Below are positions 1 to 7,699 of a stretch of 11,224 nt of DNA, piece by piece (position 1 is the stretch's first letter; each line of letters begins with the position of its first letter). The notes below the pieces were generated by a model, which did no database searches, was not told where the DNA came from, and saw nothing but the letters and a program-made list of their open reading frames with translations. Both the position numbers and the translations under genes were made by a program. The DNA comes from Flavobacterium psychrophilum. GTDB taxonomy: Bacteria > Bacteroidota > Bacteroidia > Flavobacteriales > Flavobacteriaceae. The DNA is taken from positions 1-11,224 of the forward strand of contig QFQM01000141.1 of NCBI GenBank assembly GCA_003243255.1, in the 5' to 3' direction.

Positions 1-117
1 CCTATATCCAAACCTCGTGAAAACCCGGTATTGAACGAACTCAGACGTTTTTACTTCCGTAAGGATCAGCAGGGCATAAGTGAAGAGATTGAAAAAACGT
101 TCAACTTCAACTGGTAA
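1..117 (+). CDS. 3' end of a CDS, possibly sulfotransferase-like (partial)
   Basis: An open frame runs from the first base to a TAA at 115-117 and gives the last 38 residues of a protein whose start lies outside the window. The tail reads as a charged helix (LNELRRFYFRKDQQG) ending in FNFNW. Sulfotransferases of the heparan/Stf0-like type often end with a helix 'L..FF.P.N..L...L...F.W', and this tail fits loosely. That identification is a guess from a short piece. It lies only 33 bases before the GT8 gene on the same strand, so the two are probably co-transcribed and may act on the same surface glycan. Confidence 0.55.
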   Translation, partial: PISKPRENPVLNELRRFYFRKDQQGISEEIEKTFNFNW

Positions 118-150
118 ACGAGACTTAGTTAAAATCGGAATGAATACATT

Positions 151-981
151 ATGAAGAATTGCATTTTTATAACGTTCGACGATCGCTATGTAGTTTATGC
201 AAAGGCCTGCATTGCCAGCCTGCGCGAAAACTATCCCAATCATCCCCCTGTTCTCATTAAATACAATGGAAATATCAAACAGGTAATCGATTACTTTTCT
301 TCGATTCCAAATGTTTCATTGTTAGACTTTAAAGTGGATGATCAATATTTGAAGAGTCTGAATCCAGGTGTGATTGGATCTTATATGATTTATGTCAGAT
401 TGATCTTATGGACCGAGCTCTTTAATGAATACGATAATTTGATTTACCTCGATTGTGACACTATTATCACCAAACCATTCGACGAGATTGTTGATTCAAT
501 TGATTTTTTTGTAGTGGCGGATAATGACACGCAAGGAGTATTTAAAGATGAATTTAAACACGATCGTGAATTGTCTGAGCTCCTCGCTGAAGATCAAATT
601 AATTTTGATCTTATTAATACATCCATGATCAATAGCGGTATGTTTGTATTGCCTAGAAAATACAGGACGATTGAACATGTCGAACAGCTGCGTACTATTT
701 CGGATCGATATGATAAATATATAATGCATTCAGATCAAAGTGTACTCTCTATCTGGGTGTACTTAAATAGAATCCCGATTTCAAAGGATTTTAAATACAA
801 TTTTCAAACGCAATTCGTTTTTATGCCTTTTTTTCATGTGTTCGACTTGGAGTCAATCAAGATCATGCACTTCTCTGCTTGGAAGCCAGATAAGAATTAT
901 AGTCAGTTATTGAAGCCGGCAGGATATGTGGTAACTGCATTTGAACGATATGAACGATACAGGAGATTGAGTGAAGTGTAA
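151..981 (+). CDS. Family 8 glycosyltransferase (GT8, LPS/glycan hexosyltransferase type)
   Basis: The 276-residue protein has the order of motifs of GT8 retaining glycosyltransferases, GT-A enzymes that move a sugar from UDP-Glc or UDP-Gal to a glycan acceptor. The N-terminal strand with FITFDDRYV (residues 7-15) and a following 'ACIASL' helix is the nucleotide-binding start. YLDCDTII (99-106) carries the DxD metal site (D101, D103). INSGMFVL (160-167) matches the family's 'NSG' loop, SDQSVLS (194-200) its DQ motif, and IMHFSAWKPD (238-247) carries the C-terminal histidine metal ligand and the KP phosphate-binding pair. No signal peptide or membrane segment is present, so it is cytoplasmic or membrane-associated. 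Length is slightly short for the family but complete. ATG is kept because an upstream ATG at 140 runs into a stop at once; no clear Shine-Dalgarno is seen. The acceptor and donor cannot be read from sequence. Confidence 0.9.
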   Translation: MKNCIFITFDDRYVVYAKACIASLRENYPNHPPVLIKYNGNIKQVIDYFSSIPNVSLLDFKVDDQYLKSLNPGVIGSYMIYVRLILWTELFNEYDNLIYLDCDTIITKPFDEIVDSIDFFVVADNDTQGVFKDEFKHDRELSELLAEDQINFDLINTSMINSGMFVLPRKYRTIEHVEQLRTISDRYDKYIMHSDQSVLSIWVYLNRIPISKDFKYNFQTQFVFMPFFHVFDLESIKIMHFSAWKPDKNYSQLLKPAGYVVTAFERYERYRRLSEV

Positions 982-1351
982 TCCCACATCAAATTGAAGG
1001 TAGGATATGACTCAATAATTTGATATACATGATCAAAAAATATATCTCTACGAACAGCTTTACAAACGGGCCTAGGCGGATTTCTTCAATCTGAAAACTC
1101 TTACAAACAGGGCGAGCTTGCGTAGCAGTCAACCTTGAAGGTTGCATTTCTTTTTTTGTTAATGATTTACGATCGGGCAAGGAGGGATAAGCACTGGTAT
1201 TGTGCTTGTGTATTACAGGGGATATATTTAAAAAAACTAAAGTGTTCAAGAAAGTCCGGTTCATCAGGAAATCTGTAATAATGTTAACGATCATTATGCT
1301 GGACAATCGGTTCTATCGTAAGAAAGTCAGATGATTAAAAGAAGGTGGTGA
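982..1351. other. Intergenic region between convergent glycan genes
   Basis: No gene is supported in these 370 bases; the open frame on the minus strand here has no recognisable features. Seven bases after the GT8 stop there is an AT-rich inverted repeat, ATCAAATT (988-995) with AATTTGAT (1017-1024), without a T-run. Farther on, CAACCTTGAAGGTTG (1130-1144) is a perfect palindrome followed by a T-rich stretch (1147-1158). An octamer TTACAAAC occurs twice, at 1060-1067 and 1101-1108, with GGGC nearby in both cases. Confidence 0.5.
1130..1158 (+). terminator. Weak possible terminator for the GT8 transcript
   Basis: CAACCT-TGA-AGGTTG forms a short 6-bp stem with a 3-base loop, followed by CATTTC and a run of seven T. 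It lies about 150 bases after the GT8 stop and in the right orientation. The stem is short and has only moderate GC, so this is a tentative call. Confidence 0.25.
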
Positions 1352-2332
1352 TCAATCCTTAGTTGCTTCCACTTTTCTTAGAAACATGGCGCGATGAGTG
1401 GGACCATTATTTTTCTGATAAATGAGCAGAAGTTCATGTTTCTGTCTTTTTTCAAACTCAAGGATCTCGTTTGTTTCATCTGAGAAATAATGAAATTCAT
1501 CATATGGAAAAAAAATAGTTCTTTTCCCATTTCGTACTAATAAAAGATGCTTGCCACTGCTGCCATCTACCTTGCAAAAAACTTGTTTGTTGGTAGTAAT
1601 GTACTTTCCTGTTATTTCCTGTAAGCGTTCTTTTCTTACTTTCTTCTGAAGTCTTTCGCGTTGCCTTTTTAAAAGACGAAATATGAATTGATAATCCGTG
1701 AAGATATTTGCATTTTTGAAAATGGGCCAGTCATCCAGATTCGTCTTTGTAAAATGATGAAACCCGAATGAGCCATTCCATTTGGTACCTACCCTAGGGC
1801 CGCCCTCAAAACTAAATCTTCTCGCTACGCATTCAGGAGCAAAAAGAATCCCGTGCTTTTCGAGTACAGGTCGAAACAATCTTCCGATCATGAGATCTTC
1901 CGGGTGAAACTTATTAACACGTTCATCGTTAGCGAGTATCTCACAAAGTCGTTTACTTCGAAGACTGAACCCTCCGTTACCGACATTTTGGTAGTCATCG
2001 TACCACCAAGGTGCACCTATATAGTCATACTTTAAGAATGAGTCCGACCATGCCGTTGGATTGAGAATGAAGCCGTCGTATTGAAATATCAGTACATGAC
2101 TAGTATCAAAAAATTTATGCAAATCTTTGATCAGGAAACGGGAAATGCCTTCATAGCTTAGATGTGGGATGTTAATGATGTTCTTATCCTTGCTTTTCTG
2201 AGAGGTAAGAAGTTTTACCTTGCCAAAGATAAAATCCTTCTGACAAATTCGAGATGCTTCTACCAGTCGCTGCACATCAAGGCAATCAATACCTAATAAG
2301 GTCACATCAGGTAAGTGTTTTTTTTGTTTCAT
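1352..2332 (-). CDS. DUF5672 family protein, putative glycan-modifying transferase
   Basis: The 326-residue protein matches what I know of DUF5672. It opens with LPDVTLLGIDC (8-18), continues with a TSHVLIFQYDGFILNP block (about residues 77-92) and a DYIGAPWWY block (about 103-111), then VGNGGFSLRS (about 116-125), HPEDLMIGR, and a 'FAPECVARRFSFE' segment before FGFH. These proteins look like GT-A-type glycosyltransferases and occur in LPS and capsule clusters; 'QYDGF' sits where a DxD-like site would be. The reaction is not established. The last 110 residues are basic and then beta-rich, and look like an added C-terminal part. Start is the ATG at 2330-2332; stop TGA at 1352-1354. It lies 18 bases after the GT9-like gene on the same strand, so the two almost certainly form one transcript. 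Confidence 0.8.
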   Translation of the reverse strand: MKQKKHLPDVTLLGIDCLDVQRLVEASRICQKDFIFGKVKLLTSQKSKDKNIINIPHLSYEGISRFLIKDLHKFFDTSHVLIFQYDGFILNPTAWSDSFLKYDYIGAPWWYDDYQNVGNGGFSLRSKRLCEILANDERVNKFHPEDLMIGRLFRPVLEKHGILFAPECVARRFSFEGGPRVGTKWNGSFGFHHFTKTNLDDWPIFKNANIFTDYQFIFRLLKRQRERLQKKVRKERLQEITGKYITTNKQVFCKVDGSSGKHLLLVRNGKRTIFFPYDEFHYFSDETNEILEFEKRQKHELLLIYQKNNGPTHRAMFLRKVEATKD

Positions 2333-2350
2333 ATGGTCAGAAGTTCCGCT

Positions 2351-3421
2351 TTATTTCGCGTTAAGTTCATTAAGGAAATCAATGAAAAGGGCTTGCGTGT
2401 ATTCACTGCTGGAGAGAAGTCCTTCTTGATTATCGGCAGTGAGTCTAGTCAATTTTCGCACTCCGGCGTGTTCTTTGAGAACGGAACATGTGGCTAACGA
2501 ATCCCCCCACCAATCCCATTCAATAAAACCTTTTGGCTCATTACTAAGGTATACTAGTATAAGTGGAACCTCCTCAGGAGGCATACCTAGGTTAACATAA
2601 TTCCGAAATACACCCGACGCACAATGCATCAGGCCTGTACTCGGGCCAAATACCATTTTTGTGAAATTCGACGCGAGCAGGCAGATCGTTTGACGCAGAT
2701 TTAACCCGTTCACAAATAGTAGTTTTTCGGAAATAGCTTCGTCTGTTCGTGACAGGTAAAAGTCTTTCTTTCCTTTATTGTCCTCGTCAAAGACAATGAT
2801 CTTAGTATTGGACATTGAAGCAAAATAGCTAAGTATTTCTATCTGGTTTTTTTCGTTTAGCACCTTTTCGCTGCTGGTCGACGTGTCTAAAAAGAAGATT
2901 ACGCGCTCTTCATCGTTAATACCCATGTTCCCGAGGTATTCATTTGCCCACCGCCGCTCTTTTTCATCAACGTATAGTTTTACTGCATCGCGGGTTGGAT
3001 TATTTGGGTCTGAATTTACGAGTTGGCTATTTAATTCGTCGTATTCAGGGAACACTCGCTTGGGTATTCCTACCGAATACACAGGTAGCTTTAAATAACT
3101 TTCATTCAAATTTCCTTTCTCTTCCAGGATTGCTTTAAGTTCCTGTTCCAGATCAGTGACGCAGATGATGATATCATACTTGTCGAACTCAATTCTTTGC
3201 CATGGCAGGTTGGTAATTGCACCGATATAGGGATTGTTTTTTAATAACATTGCCGTTGGGGCATAGTATCCTATTGCATTCATATCCATTACTGCATTTG
3301 GAAAAAATGTTTTAAACTGTTCAAGTTTAGCGAAACGCCTGCAACTGTCGCCTATGAAATTCTTTTCCAATTCATAGATGAGCAACAGTCTGCGTACTTT
3401 AGTTCGGTCAAGTGCATTCAT
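2351..3421 (-). CDS. GT9 / heptosyltransferase-like glycosyltransferase
   Basis: The 356-residue protein has a GT-B layout like ADP-heptose:LPS heptosyltransferases (GT9). An N-terminal Rossmann-like half (about 10-150) is followed by ERVIFFLDTSTSSEK (172-186), in the place where GT9 proteins have the 'G....K.W' donor loop. The most telling motif is the C-terminal GPSTGLMHCASG (259-270), matching the family's 'DTGpmHlAaa' nucleotide-sugar binding loop, after LRQTICLLASNF (242-253), which matches 'L..la.ll..a'. The N-terminal half is divergent, so it may use another sugar. No membrane segment is seen. It is the first gene of a two-gene minus-strand unit with the DUF5672 gene 18 bases downstream, suggesting joint work on a surface glycan. 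ATG at 3419-3421 is the only sensible start. Confidence 0.72.
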   Translation of the reverse strand: MNALDRTKVRRLLLIYELEKNFIGDSCRRFAKLEQFKTFFPNAVMDMNAIGYYAPTAMLLKNNPYIGAITNLPWQRIEFDKYDIIICVTDLEQELKAILEEKGNLNESYLKLPVYSVGIPKRVFPEYDELNSQLVNSDPNNPTRDAVKLYVDEKERRWANEYLGNMGINDEERVIFFLDTSTSSEKVLNEKNQIEILSYFASMSNTKIIVFDEDNKGKKDFYLSRTDEAISEKLLFVNGLNLRQTICLLASNFTKMVFGPSTGLMHCASGVFRNYVNLGMPPEEVPLILVYLSNEPKGFIEWDWWGDSLATCSVLKEHAGVRKLTRLTADNQEGLLSSSEYTQALFIDFLNELNAK

Positions 3422-3792
3422 CTTTAGAAAACATTGTTATCTTTTTTATGGACAAGTATTTTTTTCCTTCGAGGGGCACAACACTGACCATTAAGCAAAG
3501 ATGTTTTACCAAAAGATAGGTTTCCATCCTTGTAAAAAATAAGTTTTCAGCAGTTGTTGATAACTCGCTGCAATGAATGGCGCTTACGATGTGCAATACC
3601 TATTGCCTAGTTGTCAAGATACGCACCTTGGTCAAAGTTTCAAAAAGAACTTTCGATAAACTTCATCATTCAAGATCTTACTTAGGGCGTGCTAACCAAG
3701 TTATTAACCTTAAGCTTGACGAAATTGAGTATCAAATCTCTAGATATTGATAATAAACTATGTTAACTTTAGTATCTATAACTATTTGATCT
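3422..3792. other. Divergent intergenic region between GT9-like gene and ABC permease
   Basis: No gene is supported in these 371 bases. Both flanking genes start outward from it, so promoters for both should lie here. I searched both strands for TAnnTTTG and found no exact match; on the minus strand the nearest is a version with one base too many around CAAAAGATA (about 3511). A 6-bp inverted repeat, TAGATA (3740-3745) with TATCTA (3773-3778), lies just upstream of the permease start and could be an operator or a 5'-leader hairpin. Confidence 0.4.
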
Positions 3793-6267
3793 ATGACATC
3801 AACAACACGTTCCCAAGGAAAAAAGACTAAACTCCTGTTTGTGGATCAGGTAGCTCATTTTTTTAAGATCTCACTGAGAAGCCTCGGTAGGAATAAGTCT
3901 GCAACCATTTTGAACCTCGCAGGGCTTGCCATAGGCCTGTTTAGCTTTCTCCTGATTTCATTTTATGTGCTTGATGAACTCACATATGATAGCTATCACC
4001 CGAATTCGAAGAATATATACCGTATCAGTTATTCCTTTATCAACCGGAATGGTGACAAGATCACAGATTCCAGAGCGGCTGGTCTTTGGGGAATGACTCT
4101 AAAAGAACAGAATGCTGACATTATGGAACTGCTTCGGTTCTCAAGATTTGGATGGCCCGGGCAGGTTCAACTCGAAGATAATTCCAAGATATTTCTGGAG
4201 CAGGCATTCTTTTGGACGGATTCCACCTATTCAAAAATATTTCCTGTAACAATGATCGCAGGTGGCGACCCTGTCAAGATACTTGCTGATCCAAAAGGAG
4301 TTATCATAAACGAAAAAATAGCTAGTAAGTATTTCGGTAGAGAAAATCCTATTGGTAAGACACTGATTTATCAGAGAGAGGGCATAGAAATTCTGCTCAC
4401 GGTTCGTGGCGTAATGAAAAATGCCCCATCGAATACGCATGCCAAGCCCGATTTTCTTGCATCAAACGAGGCACTTATTCCATTGTGGAAAAAAAACGAT
4501 GAGGATCGTATTTCAACATGGACTGATTCATTCACTTACACCTTTATCGAACTCAGATCAGGGGCGTCGCTCAGTGCCGTGAATGCGCAATTGAAGCGAA
4601 TGTTTCTGGAGAATCTGGGAGACCGTGGTAAGTCTGCGGAACCAATATTGGTTCCGATACAAGATATACATTATAATAAGGATATGTTATTCGAGTTGGA
4701 ACCATCAGGAGATAAAACTGCGGTTTATATTCTTAGTTCGATCGGGTTTCTTATACTTTTTATAGCAGCAATTAACTACATGAACCTCTCCACCGCCAGG
4801 AGCATGCAGCGTTCAAAGGAAGTCGGATTGAAGAAAGCGATGGGTTCTCTTCGACCAGCACTCGCAGCACAATTTGTTTGTGAATCTCTTATTATAAGCT
4901 TTTTCGCTCTTACCATTGCGATTGTTTTGCTAATCATAATGCTGCCGACAGTTAATTCACTCACTGGAAAGGCGTTTACACTCGCTACGTTTTACATGAG
5001 CGAATATACGCTGCTTTTCATTCTATCTTTTTTTGCATTGGGAGTACTTGCTGGCAGTTATCCTGCATTTTATCTTTCGAGCTTTAAGCCAATTACTGCA
5101 CTACGCGGCCAGTTAAATGTACGCGGCAAGGGAGAAACATTTCGTAAGGGACTTGTAGTTGTACAGTTCAGTATGGCAGTATTCCTTCTTGTTTGTACGT
5201 TTGTATTCAATGCGCAGTTATCGATCATATCTAACGATAAACTAAGCTCTAACAAGGACAATATGTTGATGCTATGGATTGAACCTGTAAAGAAGGATGT
5301 AAAAATGAATGAGTTCAGGAATGTTCTCAAGAGCCAAGCGAATATTGAAAATGTCACAGTTGGAAATCACCTTCCTCGGTTAGAAAACTTTGGAGTTATC
5401 GAAAGGACTTTTATCGTGTCGGAGTTTGGAGACTCCAAGCACGAATGGGAGCAAATTGATGCTGATCCTGATTTTATCGATATGTTTAATATTGATATGA
5501 TTGCTGGCAGGTGGTTCTCTCATGACAATCCTTCCGATACGGCTGCCATGGTTATCAATGAGGCAATTTTAAAAGAAATGAATCTTACACCTGAGAAAGC
5601 GATAGGCCTAACCGTCGAAGACGTCTCCTATACGAATCAACGAAGCAAGATCATTGGCGTGATGCGCAACTTCAGCTACGAGTCGATTCGTACCCAAGTT
5701 AAACCTTTAGCAATCAGCGGACGTGCCACTGAAGCAGAAACGATGTACATAAAGGCGACTGGTGACTTTCCATCAACGATCGCTTTTTTGGAAAAAACCT
5801 GGCTCAATACTTTTCCTGGCCGACCATTTAGTCATTGGTTTATGTCTGAAGAGTTTGGAAAACTGTATAAAAGTGAAATTCAGACGCAATCCATGTTACG
5901 CTACTTGTCTGGGTTCGCAATCCTCATATGTTGCCTAGGTCTTCTTGGGCTTACTTCATTTACAATCGAACGAAAAACTAAAGAGATTGGAATTCGGAAA
6001 GTACTAGGAGCATCAACCACGCAGATCATTTTCACAATCCAGTCTAGGTTTGTTGGACTGGTTGCTATCGCCCTAGTTTTTGGAATCGTGCTTTCCTACT
6101 TTGCTGCAAGTAAGTGGCTCGATGGATTCGTTTATAAAGCTAACCTTGAAATCTGGGTATTCGTGTTGCCATGCCTGATCGTTCTCGTGCTTTCATCAAT
6201 TACGATGGCACTACAGTCAATCCGTGTAGCACTAGCTAACCCAGCAACGTCAGTAAAACACGAATAA
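3793..6267 (+). CDS. MacB/FtsX-like ABC transporter permease (orphan)
   Basis: The 824-residue protein has the double-MacB layout common in Bacteroidota. A first membrane helix (about 38-60, NLAGLAIGLF) is followed by a periplasmic MacB_PCD-like domain (about 75-300) and an FtsX core with helices near 309-330, 362-385 and 403-428; this core holds the signature RSKEVGLKKAMGS (340-352). A fifth helix (about 453-475) leads to a second periplasmic domain (about 480-695). A last FtsX core with helices near 703-723, 752-776 and 786-808 repeats the signature as RKTKEIGIRKVLGAS (727-741). Such permeases work with a LolD/MacB-type ATPase in export or envelope mechanotransmission, without moving substrate through the membrane in the usual way. 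No ATPase gene lies next to it, so it must borrow one encoded elsewhere. The substrate cannot be inferred. Start ATG at 3793 has no clear Shine-Dalgarno. Confidence 0.92.
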   Translation: MTSTTRSQGKKTKLLFVDQVAHFFKISLRSLGRNKSATILNLAGLAIGLFSFLLISFYVLDELTYDSYHPNSKNIYRISYSFINRNGDKITDSRAAGLWGMTLKEQNADIMELLRFSRFGWPGQVQLEDNSKIFLEQAFFWTDSTYSKIFPVTMIAGGDPVKILADPKGVIINEKIASKYFGRENPIGKTLIYQREGIEILLTVRGVMKNAPSNTHAKPDFLASNEALIPLWKKNDEDRISTWTDSFTYTFIELRSGASLSAVNAQLKRMFLENLGDRGKSAEPILVPIQDIHYNKDMLFELEPSGDKTAVYILSSIGFLILFIAAINYMNLSTARSMQRSKEVGLKKAMGSLRPALAAQFVCESLIISFFALTIAIVLLIIMLPTVNSLTGKAFTLATFYMSEYTLLFILSFFALGVLAGSYPAFYLSSFKPITALRGQLNVRGKGETFRKGLVVVQFSMAVFLLVCTFVFNAQLSIISNDKLSSNKDNMLMLWIEPVKKDVKMNEFRNVLKSQANIENVTVGNHLPRLENFGVIERTFIVSEFGDSKHEWEQIDADPDFIDMFNIDMIAGRWFSHDNPSDTAAMVINEAILKEMNLTPEKAIGLTVEDVSYTNQRSKIIGVMRNFSYESIRTQVKPLAISGRATEAETMYIKATGDFPSTIAFLEKTWLNTFPGRPFSHWFMSEEFGKLYKSEIQTQSMLRYLSGFAILICCLGLLGLTSFTIERKTKEIGIRKVLGASTTQIIFTIQSRFVGLVAIALVFGIVLSYFAASKWLDGFVYKANLEIWVFVLPCLIVLVLSSITMALQSIRVALANPATSVKHE

Positions 6268-6425
6268 TTCATGTTTTAATTGCGATCGCCTTATTGAATC
6301 AGAAGTCATGTACGCTCTGATTGAATTAATTTTCATTGGACATCATCAAGAAAAATATTATAGTAACAATTCTGATCATAGGATCAACATAGGTTCGGAA
6401 ATTCTAAAACATACACTATCCACAG
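6268..6425. other. Intergenic stretch after the permease gene
   Basis: No gene is visible. An inverted repeat AATCAGA (6297-6303) with TCTGATT (6316-6322) lies 30 bases after the permease stop. It is followed by TTAATTTTC and could be a weak terminator, but the stem is only 7 bp and AT-rich. Confidence 0.3.
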
Positions 6426-6908
6426 ATGGATGTTTTTTAGAGAATGCTTTAAGGTGGCATAGTGCAGGATGCTGAAATGGAGGACGCATGGAGAATCATG
6501 CAAAAAATAACACATTCACTTAATGCGGCGACTACTATCAATGAAATGCGATAACGTCTGAGTAAAATTATTGGGAATAATATTTATAAAAGTACTGTAT
6601 TCGTTTTCTTCTACACCAATTTTGATAAACATATAAAAATAAGCAACAGGGTTTTTATAAATCATGCAGTTTGATTATAGAAAGTCATCCTGTTAATCTT
6701 GGAACACGAAAATACTTTTATCTAAAGCCCATTTTAATAAAACGAAATGCACGGATAGGGGCAGTGGTGGTCATTTTGCCGGGGTGACAATCGGGGAAAA
6801 TTCTATTGCGGCTACGGGGTGGTTGTTGATAAAGATATTCGTGATAACACAATCGTTGGAGGAGTTCCTGCAAAGCATTTGAAAACAATAGACTCCGTTG
6901 AATCATAA
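6426..6908 (+). pseudogene. Decayed hexapeptide-repeat (LbH) sugar O-acetyltransferase
   Basis: Read across frames, the DNA gives a nearly whole left-handed beta-helix acetyltransferase of the NodL/maltose-acetyltransferase group, which moves acetyl from acetyl-CoA to a sugar. Frame of 6426: MDVF*RML*GGIVQDAEM, then DAWRIMQ, INEMR*RLSKIIG, FFYTNFDKHIKIS, NRVFINHAV, stop. Frame of 6671: LIIESHPVN, KPILIKRNARIGA, ILPGV. Frame of 6784: VTIGENSIAATG. Frame of 6819: VVVDKDIRDNTIVGGVPAK, ending at TAA 6906-6908. Lesions are stops at 6438, 6450 and 6552; loss of about 22 codons plus a frameshift near 6669-6672, where INHA should continue with the beta-helix part before SHP; and single-base losses at the GGGG runs 6781-6784 and 6816-6819. 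Intact relatives have about 185-195 residues. It cannot make an active enzyme. Its former role fits acetylation of the glycan made by the neighbouring glycosyltransferases (inference). Confidence 0.85.
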
Positions 6909-7096
6909 TTTCTAAAGTGAGTTGTTTTTAAGATCATTAAAATTTTAGTAGTAGGACCCTGAAACCAATGGACGTGTCAAGATTAAATGATGACACTGGG
7001 TTTATACTAATATTTTTCGTTGTTAGATTAGGTATGTTTACGAAAGAGTGTAATAGAAAGAAACTCCCTCATATTTCAGTAAGGTTGCATTTCGAA
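6909..7096. other. Intergenic stretch, nothing coding seen
   Basis: No ORF is supported. A hairpin GTGTCA (6974-6979) with TGACAC (6991-6996) is followed shortly by a T-rich stretch (7001-7020). It could be a remnant terminator for the acetyltransferase pseudogene, but the T tract is interrupted. Confidence 0.3.
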
Positions 7097-7130
7097 TTTG
7101 TACTAATTCATGCAAGAAAGCTTATCTTTG
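7097..7130 (+). promoter_or_regulatory. Bacteroidota-type sigma promoter (-33 TTTG, -7 TAnnTTTG)
   Basis: TATCTTTG at 7123-7130 is an exact match to the Bacteroidota -7 consensus TAnnTTTG. TTTG at 7097-7100, 22 bases upstream, fits the -33 element, though the spacing is at the long end of the usual range. The start of transcription would fall near 7135-7138, giving a leader of only about 12-15 bases before the ATG at 7150. This supports the small gene downstream as real and fixes its start. Confidence 0.65.
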
Positions 7131-7149
7131 TCTCGCTATAGTTGATTGG

Positions 7150-7479
7150 ATGGCGACCCACAAAGAAATGATCCGTTACTCGGGAGAGGATGCAATTGAG
7201 ATGATCAGAGAGCACAGGAATGAATGGATTGATCGTCTATCATCCGATGAATTCTTAATCCATTACTTGTCAGAACAGTTTTATCGAATTGAAATTTCGA
7301 CAAACAAGTTATCTTTTATTAAACGGGCATTGACTCAGTTAAAGGTCACCCCAGTTGATCTGGCACATTATTCTAAGTTGATTTTGGAAATGAGACAGAA
7401 AGGTTCACTTTCGATATCTAAAAACACGGAAGATTTTTTCCGGGCTGACATCATGAAGGCAATTCAAAACTATCTTTAA
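7150..7479 (+). CDS. Hypothetical protein, 109 residues, mostly helical
   Basis: I do not recognise this family. The 109-residue protein is rich in charged and hydrophobic residues with helical periodicity (IEMIREHRNEWIDRL, residues 16-30; HYSKLILEMRQKG, about 73-85). It has no cysteine, signal peptide or membrane segment, so it should be a small soluble cytoplasmic protein. Evidence that it is a gene: an exact TAnnTTTG promoter 20 bases upstream, a full-length open frame, and a second small ORF 21 bases downstream in the same direction. Its neighbours (a pseudogene upstream, fragments downstream) suggest accessory DNA, where small two-gene units such as toxin-antitoxin or regulatory pairs are common. 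Nothing in its sequence proves such a role. Confidence 0.65.
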   Translation: MATHKEMIRYSGEDAIEMIREHRNEWIDRLSSDEFLIHYLSEQFYRIEISTNKLSFIKRALTQLKVTPVDLAHYSKLILEMRQKGSLSISKNTEDFFRADIMKAIQNYL

Positions 7480-7486
7480 ATTACTA

Positions 7487-7502
7487 TCATTCATTCATTC
7501 AT
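7487..7502 (+). repeat. (TCAT)4 tetranucleotide repeat overlapping a start codon
   Basis: Four perfect TCAT units run from 7487 to 7502, so the last AT is the first two bases of the ATG at 7501. The repeat fills most of the gap between the two small genes, where a ribosome binding site would be. Slippage here would change spacing to, or position of, the start. Four units is short for a phase-variable tract. Confidence 0.7.
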
Positions 7503-7698
7503 GAATTTAGTTATTAATCCTGGCAGCCGTTGCCTGCTGGATGGAAAAACGGAGGTTGTCGTCTTAAAACCTGCTACACGTTCATATTCGACCTACAATA
7601 TTGAAATACCGGGGAAAAGCATCGAAACTGTAAAACGACATCGGCTTAAATTGATCAATGCTGTTGTTGAGCCGGTAGATGCAGACCTAGTGAAGTAA
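7501..7698 (+). CDS. Hypothetical small beta-rich protein, 65 residues
   Basis: I do not recognise this protein. The 65 residues alternate in a pattern typical of a small beta barrel (SH3/KOW-like): SRCLLDGKTEVVVLKPAT (9-26), then STYNIEIPG (30-38) and ETVKRHRLKLIN (42-53), with basic residues near the end of the last strand. One cysteine (C11). It starts 21 bases after the 109-residue gene and probably shares its promoter; the gap is a (TCAT)4 repeat with no Shine-Dalgarno. It ends one base before the end of a convergent minus-strand ORF. Function unknown; a nucleic-acid-binding role would fit the basic strand but is only a guess. Confidence 0.5.
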   Translation: MNLVINPGSRCLLDGKTEVVVLKPATRSYSTYNIEIPGKSIETVKRHRLKLINAVVEPVDADLVK

Positions 7699-7699
7699 G

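Noticed and set aside
496..729. Minus-strand ORF inside the GT8 gene
   Set aside because: It is the shadow of a well-supported gene on the other strand and has no protein-like features.
989..1306. 105-codon minus-strand ORF between the convergent glycan genes
   Set aside because: No recognisable family, irregular composition, start placed against an AT-rich hairpin; the region looks non-coding.
3408..3596. 62-codon minus-strand ORF overlapping the start of the GT9-like gene
   Set aside because: It overlaps the real start in another frame and lies in the divergent control region.
6281..6288. GCGATCGC palindrome, as in cyanobacterial HIP1
   Set aside because: Single copy in a Bacteroidota context; a chance octamer.
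6718..6906. 62-codon minus-strand ORF
   Set aside because: It is antisense to the acetyltransferase pseudogene, whose plus-strand motifs explain the sequence.
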